From: Methylothermaceae bacteria B42
Lineage (GTDB): Bacteria > Pseudomonadota > Gammaproteobacteria > Methylococcales > Methylothermaceae
Length of the DNA stretch: 64,000 nucleotides
Direction: 5' to 3'
NCBI GenBank assembly: GCA_001566965.1
Contig: LSNW01000013.1
Location: 1 to 64,000, forward strand
The notes beneath the pieces were generated by a model. That model had not been told where the DNA came from. It saw nothing but the letters and a program-made list of their open reading frames with translations, and made no database searches. The position numbers and the translations under genes were made by a program. Of this stretch, positions 56,950-64,000 are shown in pieces (positions within the stretch are counted from its first letter, which is position 1; every line of letters begins with the position of its first letter).

Positions 56950-57735
56950 ATGACACTTTGGAATGACTTCAAGCAATGGAAACGCCGCGCCATCATTAAG
57001 ACCGGCAAACGCGTCACCCGCGCCATCGACAAATTTCTCGCCAGTCAGTCTTTGGTCGGCGACCCTCCGTCATTTGACCCCAGCCAATTCGACTGGGTAA
57101 AAACTCTGGAAAATAACTGGCAACCCATCCGCAAGGAAGCCGAGCAGTTGCTGAAAGAGCGCGAGCTTATCCCGGCTTTTCACGAAATCTCCCCGGACCA
57201 GACCCGGATTTCCAAGGGGGGTCATTGGAAAACCCACATTCTATACGGCTTCGGCCGCCGGATTGAAACCAATTGCCAGCGCTGCCCGGAAACCGCCAAG
57301 GTGCTGGAATCCATACCCGGCATGATGACCGCCTGGTTTTCCATGATTGATCCCGGCTATCACATTCCGCCCCACCGGGGACCGACTAAAAGTTTCCTAG
57401 TTTGCCATTTGGGCCTGCTTGTCCCCAAGGACAAAGACAAATGCTATCTGCGGGTGGCGGACCGCAAGCTGACCTGGGAAGAAGGCAAGTGTTTTGTGTT
57501 CGATGATACTTTCGATCATGAAGTGCGCAATGATACTGACGAACACCGGGTGGTGTTGTTGGTGCATGTGGAACGCCCCATGCGGGCACCCGGCAGAATT
57601 CTCAGCAAGTTATTCATCGCTCTGATTAAAGCGTCGCCGTATGTGAAAGACGGCGTTAAAAACATGAAAAAATGGGAAGACCGCTACGCTGCCGCACTGC
57701 GCCGGATGGAAAATCAAGCGGTTCCTCAAGATTGA
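56950..57735 (+). CDS. Aspartyl/asparaginyl beta-hydroxylase family (LpxO-like) dioxygenase
   Basis: A 261-residue Fe(II)/2-oxoglutarate enzyme, with metal His residues in GYHIPPHRGPTKSFLVCHL and FDDTFDHEVRND, and the 2-oxoglutarate Arg in TDEHRVVLLVHVERP. This family includes LpxO, which hydroxylates lipid A acyl chains, and OlsC/OlsE for ornithine lipids. No membrane segment is clear, though the N-terminus is basic. Neighbouring psd, sulfotransferase and FAAL-PlsC genes favour a lipid substrate. The exact substrate is unknown. AGAGG precedes the start. Confidence 0.85.
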   Translation: MTLWNDFKQWKRRAIIKTGKRVTRAIDKFLASQSLVGDPPSFDPSQFDWVKTLENNWQPIRKEAEQLLKERELIPAFHEISPDQTRISKGGHWKTHILYGFGRRIETNCQRCPETAKVLESIPGMMTAWFSMIDPGYHIPPHRGPTKSFLVCHLGLLVPKDKDKCYLRVADRKLTWEEGKCFVFDDTFDHEVRNDTDEHRVVLLVHVERPMRAPGRILSKLFIALIKASPYVKDGVKNMKKWEDRYAAALRRMENQAVPQD

Positions 57736-57744
57736 CAGGATTTA

Positions 57745-58602
57745 ATGAACGCACCAGCACTTAAAACTCCCCCCCCGCCAGCTCTGCCGTTTTTTCCCGA
57801 CTTTTTCATTGTCGGCGCGCCCCGCTGCGGCACTACCGCCATGAGCCACTATCTCGCTCACCATCCGGAGATCTGCTTTTCCCGCCCCAAGGAACCCCAT
57901 TACTTCAGTTTATTGCAAAAAATTCTGCCTGGCCTGGATTTGGAAAAGCATTATCTTGGTCATTGTTTCAACCATTATGACCCAGCCCAACACCAAGTGC
58001 TGGGAGAAGGCTCCGTTTCTTATTTATACGACACTCAAGCCATTGAACACATTCTCCACCTCAATCCCAGCGCCAAATTCATCATCATGGTGCGCAACCC
58101 GGTGGACATGGTGTATTCCTACCACGCCCGCCTGGTGGCGCTGCTGGATGAAACGGAGGAAGACTTCGGCAAGGCGTGGCGGCTTCGTCATCAGCGCGCC
58201 CAGGGCAAATCCATCCCCAAAACCTGCCGCGATCCTTTTTTGCTTCAGTATGAGGAAGTGGGAAAAACAGGAAAGTATCTACAGCAACTTTTCCATATCG
58301 CCGGCCGGGATCGGTGCCTGGTCATTGTTTTTGATGACTTTGTCTCCAACCCAAGAGAAAGCTATTTGAAAATACTGGATTTTATCCAGATCAAGGACGA
58401 TGGTCGCACTGAGTTTTACCCAGTGGAAAGCAACAAATACGCCCGCTCCAAGCTCCTGCAAAGAATACTGAAACGGCCTCCTGTCCGAGTAGCGAGCTTT
58501 GTCGCCAACTTGGAATATCAAAAAAAGCGGAAAAAACTCAAAAAAAAAATCCCCTATCAAGCGCCTGCGCAAATGGCTGTTGAAAAAAAACACCGTCATT
58601 AA
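57745..58602 (+). CDS. Sulfotransferase, C-terminus out of frame
   Basis: The N-terminal 250 residues are a normal PAPS-dependent sulfotransferase: FFIVGAPRCGTTAMSHYLAH (5'-phosphosulfate loop), RPKEPHYFS and the 3'-phosphate region FIIMVRNPVDMVYSYHARL. After a Lys-rich tract the frame ends early with VEKKHRH. The expected C-terminus lies in the next frame up to 58714. The shift coincides with ten A at 58540-58549. Either the gene is broken, the run has one extra A, or slippage joins the frames. It is 10 bases after the hydroxylase gene and probably in its operon. Confidence 0.85.
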   Translation: MNAPALKTPPPPALPFFPDFFIVGAPRCGTTAMSHYLAHHPEICFSRPKEPHYFSLLQKILPGLDLEKHYLGHCFNHYDPAQHQVLGEGSVSYLYDTQAIEHILHLNPSAKFIIMVRNPVDMVYSYHARLVALLDETEEDFGKAWRLRHQRAQGKSIPKTCRDPFLLQYEEVGKTGKYLQQLFHIAGRDRCLVIVFDDFVSNPRESYLKILDFIQIKDDGRTEFYPVESNKYARSKLLQRILKRPPVRVASFVANLEYQKKRKKLKKKIPYQAPAQMAVEKKHRH

Positions 58603-58714
58603 AAAACGTCCACCCCTGGATAATGGTCTGCGGGAAGAATTGAAGGAAACCTTTCACGAAGATGTGATGCTGCTCTCCCGGCTGCTGAACAGGGACTTGA
58701 GTCACTGGTCGTAA
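58540..58714 (+). pseudogene. Shifted C-terminal end of the sulfotransferase
   Basis: Frame +1 relative to the upstream gene continues past A10 (58540-58549) as KKSPIKRLRKWLLKKN, then RPPLDNGLREELKETF and HEDVMLLSRLLNRDLSHWS. The last 20 residues fit the usual sulfotransferase C-terminus (LREYFREDIERLEELLGRDLSHW type). Removing one A restores a single frame of about 322 residues. Two other A runs nearby (7 at 58520, 8 at 58583) make the tract slip-prone. Confidence 0.8.
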
Positions 58715-58881
58715 TCCACATTTAAAGCCCTTTTATTCAGGATCGTTCTATTCTTTAGTTTTTGCGCAATCCATCGCTCGATGATTTTGGCGGTACATCC
58801 TTGAATCACAGTAATCTCTGGGTTAATCATAGGAAGACGCTGAATAATTCAACAATCCCTTAGTTTGCAGTCGGCACAGCT

Positions 58882-58918
58882 TAGGAGGACAATAACGCAA
58901 CACATTTTTTGTTGTTGC
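58882..58918 (+). promoter_or_regulatory. Distant Shine-Dalgarno with intervening hairpin before the FAAL gene
   Basis: A strong TAGGAGG (58883-58889) is 35 bases before the only credible ATG (58925). Between them GCAACA (58897-58902) pairs with TGTTGC (58913-58918). Folding the hairpin would bring the two within about 14 bases. No ATG, GTG or TTG follows the site at normal distance in this frame. It may be an unusual start or leader control. Confidence 0.35.
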
Positions 58919-58924
58919 TCTACC

Positions 58925-61786
58925 ATGTCAAGCCTCCAGATTTCTCAACCGACTGACCAGCGACTGGCATCAGAGGTATTAAACCTAATTCGATCGGTTG
59001 CCGCCGAGCTCAAGCTGCCTGAAAGCCGGTTACAATCATTGAATTTGGATACCTCCTTTGACCGGGAACTTGGGCTGGATAGTCTGAGCCGGATGGAAAT
59101 TTTGGCCCGGATTGAAAAACATTTCCAAATCAGCCTGCCGGAAAAGCTGCTGGTGGAAGCAGAAAGCCCAAGGGATTTGATGTTGGCCATCCTTGCCGCC
59201 CAAGGGCAGAGAATCTCTCCTCAACCAGCCCCGGTCGTTCCTTCAGAAACTGGCACTGCCCTTCCCACCCCTGCCCATGCCCTAAGCCTTCTGGAGGTAC
59301 TATCCTGGCACTGCAAGCATCACCCCCACCGGACTCATATTCAGTTTTACAGTGATGAGGGAGAAGGTAAAACAATTACCTATCAGCGATTATGGGAGCG
59401 CGCCAAAAATATCGCCAAGGCCTTGCAGTATTTTGACATTCAGGCGAACGATACAGTGGCCCTCATGCTACCCACTGGCGAGGATTATTTCTTTTCCTTT
59501 TTCGGTATATTACTGGCCGGAGCGATTCCAGTACCTATTTACCCACCCGCCCGGCCCAGCCAGATCGAGGATCACTTACTCCGTCACAGCAAAATCCTCG
59601 ATAACTGCCAGGCCAAAGCTTTGATTACCATTCCAGAGGCCCGTCATGTGGCTCGGCTGCTCAAATCCAGTGTTACCAGCCTGGAGCGAATCATGACGCC
59701 GGAACAATTGGAGGAATCCCAACACGGCTTATTACTCATCGCAAAACAACCAGACGATATTGCCTTGCTGCAATACACCTCTGGAAGTACTGGCACCCCC
59801 AAGGGAGTCATTCTGAGCCACTTTAATTTATTAAGTAACATCCAGGCAATGGGGGAAACGGTAAAGGCTAACTCCAATGATACTTTCTTTAGCTGGTTGC
59901 CCCTCTACCATGATATGGGGCTGATTGGCGCGTGGTTGGGCAGCCTTTATTTCGGCAGCAGGTTGGTGCTCATGTCGCCATTAAGTTTTCTGGCGCGCCC
60001 TAGCCGCTGGCTGTGGGGAATCCACCGTTACCGCGCCACCTTAACCGCCGCCCCCAATTTTGCCTACGAACTATACCTGAAACGAACCACCGATGCCGAT
60101 CTTGAGGGCCTGGATCTAGCTTCATTGAGAGCCATGTTCAATGGCGCGGAACCTGTCAGCCCGTTAACTTTAGAACGTTTTAGCACGCGCTTCGAACAAT
60201 ATGGCCTCAATCGAAAAGTCCTTATGCCGGTTTATGGTTTGGCGGAAAATTCCGTTGGCCTCACCTTTCCGCCCTTGGGACGTGGTCCTTTGGTTGACAG
60301 CATTCAGCGGGAGGCTTTTTCCCGCACAGGCCGGGCCGTCCCCTGTTCTAAAGCTGACAAGGCCTTGCATTTTGTCTCCTGCGGTATTCCGCTCGTTGGT
60401 CATGAAGTGAGAATTGTAGATCACCAGGGACGGGAATTGCCCGAACGGCAAGAAGGCAGCCTCGAATTCCGCGGCCCTTCCAGCACCCGCGGCTACTACC
60501 GCAATCCGGAGGCTACCGCCAAGCTTTTCAATGGCGATTGGCTAATTTCCGGCGACAGAGCCTATATGGCCAATGGTGAGATATATCTTACTGGCCGGGA
60601 AAAAGACGTCATCATCCACGCTGGGCGCAATCTCTATCCCCAAGAAATCGAAGAAGCTGTCGGGCAAATCGAGGGGGTCCGCGCTGGCTGTGTCGCCGTC
60701 TTCGGCAGCCAGGATCCAAAAACCGGCACCGAACGGCTGGTGATTCTGGCGGAAACCCGGGAAACCGATCCTCAGAAAAAGAAAGCCCTGGAGACAAAAA
60801 TTAATGAAGTGGTCCTGGCGGTGACAGGTTCTGCCCCTGATAAAGTCATTCTGGCTTTTCCAGGCACGGTACTCAAAACCTCCAGTGGAAAAATTCGCCG
60901 CAGTGCTTGCCGGGAACTCTATGAAAAAGGGTTGATTGGCAAACCATTGCCGGTTTGGAAACAGTTCCTCCATCTTGTCCTCGTGGCGGCCCGTACCCAA
61001 CTAAGGCGATGGTATCTCAGCATTTCAAGTCTGAGTTTCGCGGCATGGGCCTGGCTCATGACCGCCGTGATTGGCGCCGGAGGGTGGCTCGCAGCCCTGG
61101 TCATACCTGATGAAGAAAGACGTTGGCGCGCTGTCGCTGGCGCAGCAAGGCTTCTGGCCAGAAGCACAGGCATTCCTTTACGGGTAGAAGGGTTGGATCA
61201 TTTACCTGAGCCCGGTCAAGCCTGCATTTTTGTCAGTAATCACGCGAGTTATCTAGACGGCGCTGCAGTGATGGCAATCCTACCGCGCCGCTTCAGCTTT
61301 GTCGCCAAAAGGGAATTAGCCGACCATATTATTACCGGAATTTTCTTGCGCCGAATTGGGTGTGAATTTGTCGAACGTTTTGCCAGCGACCGCAGCGTTA
61401 AGGATGCGCAGCGCTTAACCGAGGCAGCCCTCAATGGTCGTTCCCTGTGGTTTTTCCCCGAAGGCACCTTCACACGTCAACCAGGTTTATTATCCTTTCA
61501 CTTGGGTGCATTTTTAACCGCCGCTGAAACGGGATTGCCCGTGGTGCCGGTCTCGATTCGCGGCACCCGCTCCATCTTGCGGGCAGAGTCTTGGTTTCCC
61601 CGCCGCGGTATAATCCAAATTAGCATCAGCCCAGCAATCGACCCTAAGCAAATTCAGCGGCAACTGGCATCGCCTTCCACTTGGTCTGTGGCGGTACAAC
61701 TACGAGATCAAGCCCGCCACGCCATTCTCAGGAAACTGGGAGAACCCGATCTCAGTCACGAGAAATCCCCTTTATTGAGAGGCTAA
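58925..61786 (+). CDS. ACP-fatty acyl-AMP ligase-acyltransferase (PlsC) fusion
   Basis: The protein has about 953 residues in three parts. Residues 10-90 are an acyl carrier domain with the pantetheine Ser at 53 (ELGLDSLSRMEIL). Residues about 120-690 are a fatty-acyl-AMP ligase (ALLQYTSGSTGTPKGVILSH, SWLPLYHDMGLIG, VYGLAENSVGL, GREKDVIIHAGRNLYPQ-like boxes). Then come a hydrophobic helix (LSISSLSFAAWAWLMTAVIG) and a PlsC domain (VSNHASYLDGAAVMA, the HX4D motif; FFPEGTF). The logic is activation, loading on its own ACP and transfer to an acceptor, perhaps a hydroxylated lipid. The order is the reverse of E. coli Aas. The start is discussed with the leader hairpin. Confidence 0.9.
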   Translation: MSSLQISQPTDQRLASEVLNLIRSVAAELKLPESRLQSLNLDTSFDRELGLDSLSRMEILARIEKHFQISLPEKLLVEAESPRDLMLAILAAQGQRISPQPAPVVPSETGTALPTPAHALSLLEVLSWHCKHHPHRTHIQFYSDEGEGKTITYQRLWERAKNIAKALQYFDIQANDTVALMLPTGEDYFFSFFGILLAGAIPVPIYPPARPSQIEDHLLRHSKILDNCQAKALITIPEARHVARLLKSSVTSLERIMTPEQLEESQHGLLLIAKQPDDIALLQYTSGSTGTPKGVILSHFNLLSNIQAMGETVKANSNDTFFSWLPLYHDMGLIGAWLGSLYFGSRLVLMSPLSFLARPSRWLWGIHRYRATLTAAPNFAYELYLKRTTDADLEGLDLASLRAMFNGAEPVSPLTLERFSTRFEQYGLNRKVLMPVYGLAENSVGLTFPPLGRGPLVDSIQREAFSRTGRAVPCSKADKALHFVSCGIPLVGHEVRIVDHQGRELPERQEGSLEFRGPSSTRGYYRNPEATAKLFNGDWLISGDRAYMANGEIYLTGREKDVIIHAGRNLYPQEIEEAVGQIEGVRAGCVAVFGSQDPKTGTERLVILAETRETDPQKKKALETKINEVVLAVTGSAPDKVILAFPGTVLKTSSGKIRRSACRELYEKGLIGKPLPVWKQFLHLVLVAARTQLRRWYLSISSLSFAAWAWLMTAVIGAGGWLAALVIPDEERRWRAVAGAARLLARSTGIPLRVEGLDHLPEPGQACIFVSNHASYLDGAAVMAILPRRFSFVAKRELADHIITGIFLRRIGCEFVERFASDRSVKDAQRLTEAALNGRSLWFFPEGTFTRQPGLLSFHLGAFLTAAETGLPVVPVSIRGTRSILRAESWFPRRGIIQISISPAIDPKQIQRQLASPSTWSVAVQLRDQARHAILRKLGEPDLSHEKSPLLRG

Positions 61787-61838
61787 GACAAATATGATAG
61801 TTTTCTTACACCACTTTCGCTCTTAAGGAGGAGAAACC

Positions 61839-62594
61839 ATGTTTCCCATTCGCGACGAGAACCCGGTTCTGCGTACCCCGATTGCCACCATTTTCATTAT
61901 TATTTTAAATGTGCTGGTCTGGGCAGGACTGCAAGGGTTTGGCCAGCCTATGACCTTACTGCAATCTCTATGCGATTGGGCCTTAATTCCCGGAGAACTG
62001 TTTGGGAAAATCCCGGAAGGCGAGGCTATTCCATTGGGCCCTAACGTGGAATGCGTATTGGAAAACCGCAGTCCTTGGCTGACTATTTTCACCTCCATGT
62101 TCATGCACGGCAGCTGGTTTCACCTGATTGCCAACATGTGGTTCCTGTGGATATTTGGCGATAACGTGGAAGATGCCATGGGGTCAGAGCGGTTCATCGT
62201 TTTTTACTTGCTTTGCGGATTGGCGGCGGCCGCGGCGCAAATTCTAGGCGATCCGTCCAGTACTATTCCCATGGTAGGCGCATCCGGCGCCATTGGTGGT
62301 GTCATGGGTGCTTATGCCCGCTTATATCCCAATGCCCGGGTGGAAAATCTCGTATTCATGGGCTATTACGTTACCACTATCGCACTGCCTGCCTATGTCA
62401 TGTTGGGTTATTGGTTCCTCATCCAAATTTTTTCTGGCATGCTAACTGATACCAGTGCCGGGGGTGTAGCATTTTGGGCGCACGCAGGGGGGTTTCTTGC
62501 AGGCATCTATTTGGCAGGACTGATGCATCGGCCTGATTATTTGGCCGAACACCTTTCCCAAACGCCAAAGCGCCAAGCTAAACATCGCTGGTAA
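61839..62594 (+). CDS. Rhomboid family intramembrane serine protease
   Basis: A 251-residue rhomboid with catalytic Ser at about 149 (GASGAIGGVMG) and His at about 215 (FWAHAGGFLAG), and HGSWFHLIANMWFLWIFGDN upstream. AAGGAGGAG precedes the ATG by 6 bases. It resembles the rhomboid at 51094 but has a longer first loop. It follows the FAAL fusion by 52 bases; whether it belongs to the lipid locus is unclear. The substrate is unknown. Confidence 0.95.
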   Translation: MFPIRDENPVLRTPIATIFIIILNVLVWAGLQGFGQPMTLLQSLCDWALIPGELFGKIPEGEAIPLGPNVECVLENRSPWLTIFTSMFMHGSWFHLIANMWFLWIFGDNVEDAMGSERFIVFYLLCGLAAAAAQILGDPSSTIPMVGASGAIGGVMGAYARLYPNARVENLVFMGYYVTTIALPAYVMLGYWFLIQIFSGMLTDTSAGGVAFWAHAGGFLAGIYLAGLMHRPDYLAEHLSQTPKRQAKHRW

Positions 62595-62603
62595 GAGAAA
62601 ATA

Positions 62604-63035
62604 ATGACTCAATCCTTTTGGGAAACTAAATCCCTGACAGAAATGTCGCTTCAGGAATGGGAAAGTCTATGTGATCGCTGTGGCAAATGTTGCCTGCACA
62701 AAATCGAAGACGAGGACACAGGGGAAATATTTTTTACCAATGTAGTTTGCAACCTTTTTGATTTTAACAAAGGCGCGTGCACTCAATATCGCCTTAGACG
62801 TCAGTTAGTGCCGGATTGCATGGATTTAAAGGAGAAATTTCCCCCATTAGACTGGCTCCCTTTTACCTGTGCTTACCGGCTCGTTGCTGAAGGAAAACCC
62901 CTGCCGGACTGGCACCCTTTGGTTTGCCAAAACCCTAAGCAGATTCAGGAAGCTGGCGTATCGATCCGTAGTTACGCAGTATATGAAAAGGATGTGGATG
63001 CAATAGAAGACCACGTATTAGAGGACTTTAAATAG
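62604..63035 (+). CDS. ycgN: YcgN-type cysteine-cluster protein (UPF0260)
   Basis: This 143-residue protein has the zinc- or iron-binding pattern of the family: CDRCGKCCLHKIEDEDTGE, FFTNVVCNLFD, CTQYRLRRQLVPDC and LVCQNP. It is soluble. Its function is not established. It begins 9 bases after the rhomboid stop and so is probably on the same transcript. Confidence 0.9.
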   Translation: MTQSFWETKSLTEMSLQEWESLCDRCGKCCLHKIEDEDTGEIFFTNVVCNLFDFNKGACTQYRLRRQLVPDCMDLKEKFPPLDWLPFTCAYRLVAEGKPLPDWHPLVCQNPKQIQEAGVSIRSYAVYEKDVDAIEDHVLEDFK

Positions 63036-63158
63036 TCGTAACTGCTTGGGTAGTCTGTGGCGGAAAAGGGTTTTTGACAGAGATGCAAAGCCGAGTATAA
63101 AGGGACGTATTCACGACGTTTTCTAAAACAGATAGGTGCGAGTAGTTACTCTAGATTT

Positions 63159-63482
63159 TCACCATTCTAAAATTTTCCATTGATGCACTCGGATGCCTTC
63201 TTCCAGATCACTGCGGCGCACATCCATGTTCCCGTCTCCATCGGTGTCAATCAAATAATATGGCGGTCCTATGGCAGGAATGATTTTGATCATATAAAGC
63301 CTACCATCAATACGATATTCTTCAATCACGCTTTTGCCTTTTTTGCGGATTGTCACTTCTGGCTGCAATTCCTCATCTTCAACTTCTGGTTCAGGTAAGG
63401 GTTCAAGCTGGGGCGGTTTATCCTCGACAGCCATCAGCGTTGCTGTCCAAAACAACAATAAAAAAACTAATGAGACACCCAT
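63159..63482 (-). CDS. DUF2782 domain protein, exported
   Basis: This 107-residue protein starts at ATG 63480-63482 with GGAGGC upstream, giving a signal peptide (MGVSLVFLLLFWTATLMA) and then a Pro/Glu-rich linker. The C-terminal DUF2782 domain shows VTIRKKGKSVIEEYRIDGRL, MIKIIPAIGPPYYLIDTDGDG. The family's role is unknown. It is convergent with ycgN; the 123-base gap holds nothing I recognise. Confidence 0.85.
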   Translation of the reverse strand: MGVSLVFLLLFWTATLMAVEDKPPQLEPLPEPEVEDEELQPEVTIRKKGKSVIEEYRIDGRLYMIKIIPAIGPPYYLIDTDGDGNMDVRRSDLEEGIRVHQWKILEW

Positions 63483-63600
63483 GACAGAGCTAGCCTCCAA
63501 ATTAATCAATACTTCTCGTCATTATAGCGCCGTAGATATGAAAAAGCGTTTTTTCATCTACGGGGCTAAAAGGTATCACTACTTAGGTTTGGCAATTAAT

Positions 63601-64000
63601 TTAGATCAACGCGTGTTTAATCACTTCGGCAAGATTGTGGGCCATGCTCTCAATCAACATGCCATCTTGGCCTTCAACCATTACCCGGATTACCGGCTCA
63701 GTGCCAGAAGGACGAAGCAGTACTCTGCCGCTGCCATTCAATTCTTTTTCCGTGCTTTCTTTTGCCTGACGTACGGCATCTATCGCCTCTATGTTTTCAG
63801 GCTTGGCACTCACTTTCACGTTGACTAATGTTTGGGGGTACTTGCGCATGCCTTGTTTCAATTCATGGAGAGATTTCCCTTGGGTCCAGAGTTCGGCAAT
63901 GACTTGTAACGCAGAGACAATCCCATCCCCGGTGGTAGTGCGATCCAAGCAAATAATATGCCCGGAACTCTCGCCTCCCAGCATCCCACCATTAGCCTTG
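63601..64000 (-). CDS. glmM: Phosphoglucosamine mutase, 3' part
   Basis: The last 132 codons of GlmM, which converts glucosamine 6-phosphate to glucosamine 1-phosphate for peptidoglycan and lipopolysaccharide. Present are the sugar-binding GGESSGHIICLDRTTTGDG and the phosphate-binding LLRPSGTEPVIRVMVEGQD. The gene runs off the right edge, so the catalytic serine is outside the window. Confidence 0.97.
   Translation of the reverse strand, partial: KANGGMLGGESSGHIICLDRTTTGDGIVSALQVIAELWTQGKSLHELKQGMRKYPQTLVNVKVSAKPENIEAIDAVRQAKESTEKELNGSGRVLLRPSGTEPVIRVMVEGQDGMLIESMAHNLAEVIKHALI

Noticed and set aside
58702-58830. 42-codon minus-strand frame (MINPEITVIQGCTAKII...) behind the sulfotransferase
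   Set aside because: It has an ATG and plausible composition but a weak ribosome site, overlaps the sulfotransferase end and is too short to support as a gene.

Overview
The window looks like chromosomal DNA of a gammaproteobacterium of moderate GC content. The features that fit are a polar-type FleQ/FleSR flagellar cascade, the trxA-rho gene order, a Na+-translocating NADH:quinone reductase operon with apbE and nqrM, the TamAB system and a CbpA/CbpM pair. The set serine-glyoxylate aminotransferase, hydroxypyruvate reductase and glycerate kinase, placed beside glycolate oxidase, suggests a methylotroph or autotroph. A Methylococcales methanotroph is my best guess, but no methane or RuBisCO gene lies in the window, so this is inference. 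There are no rRNA or tRNA genes, CRISPR arrays, prophages or complete insertion sequences.

Layout. 1-252: end of an unknown reading frame and a truncated repeat. 253-10231 (minus): flagellar export and basal-body genes fliJ-I-H-G-F-E, then fleR, fleS and fleQ. Good sigma-54 promoters lie before fliE and before fleS, giving the order FleQ, then FleSR, then fliE. 10484-12872 (plus): a CNNM/CorC-type transporter, a tandem FHA protein and a PilZ protein. 12881-13119: a complete MITE-like repeat. 13128-15451: cca, a lipoprotein and a DUF2007 protein. 15448-21641 (plus): tamA, tamB, cbpA and cbpM. 21678-27854: a haem-binding-type chemoreceptor, a small heat-shock protein, cysQ, an HAD phosphatase, trxA and rho. 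27851-39064 (minus): a DedA/PAP2-like/LssY membrane protein, hemL, a thiS-thiG fusion, DAHP synthase, pgsA, uvrC, acnA and a CBS protein. 39105-46528: another MITE copy, then nqrM-apbE-nqrF-E-D-C-B-A. 46687-46830: an FNR-box promoter and terminator that outline a small RNA. 46991-52673 (minus): glcF, glcE, glcD, a rhomboid protease and a DUF2232 protein. 52816-56797 (plus): sga, hprA, glycerate kinase and psd. 56950-61786 (plus): a 2-oxoglutarate hydroxylase, a frameshifted sulfotransferase and a three-domain ACP-FAAL-PlsC protein. The window ends with a second rhomboid, a YcgN protein, a DUF2782 protein and the end of glmM.

How the genes work together. glcDEF, sga, hprA and the glycerate kinase form a nearly complete plant-like glycolate salvage route: glycolate, glyoxylate, exchange with serine, hydroxypyruvate, glycerate, phosphoglycerate. 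The nqr operon carries its own flavin-attachment and iron-delivery factors. The psd-hydroxylase-sulfotransferase-FAAL/PlsC block looks like a lipid-modification locus of unknown product.

Three points deserve most attention. First, the putative FNR-controlled RNA of about 96 nt between glcF and nqrA, with an FNR box at exactly -41.5 and a strong terminator. Second, two copies of a structured element with compensatory stem changes (near 35680-35790 and 49401-49515). Third, the lipid-type locus whose sulfotransferase is broken at a run of ten A residues.
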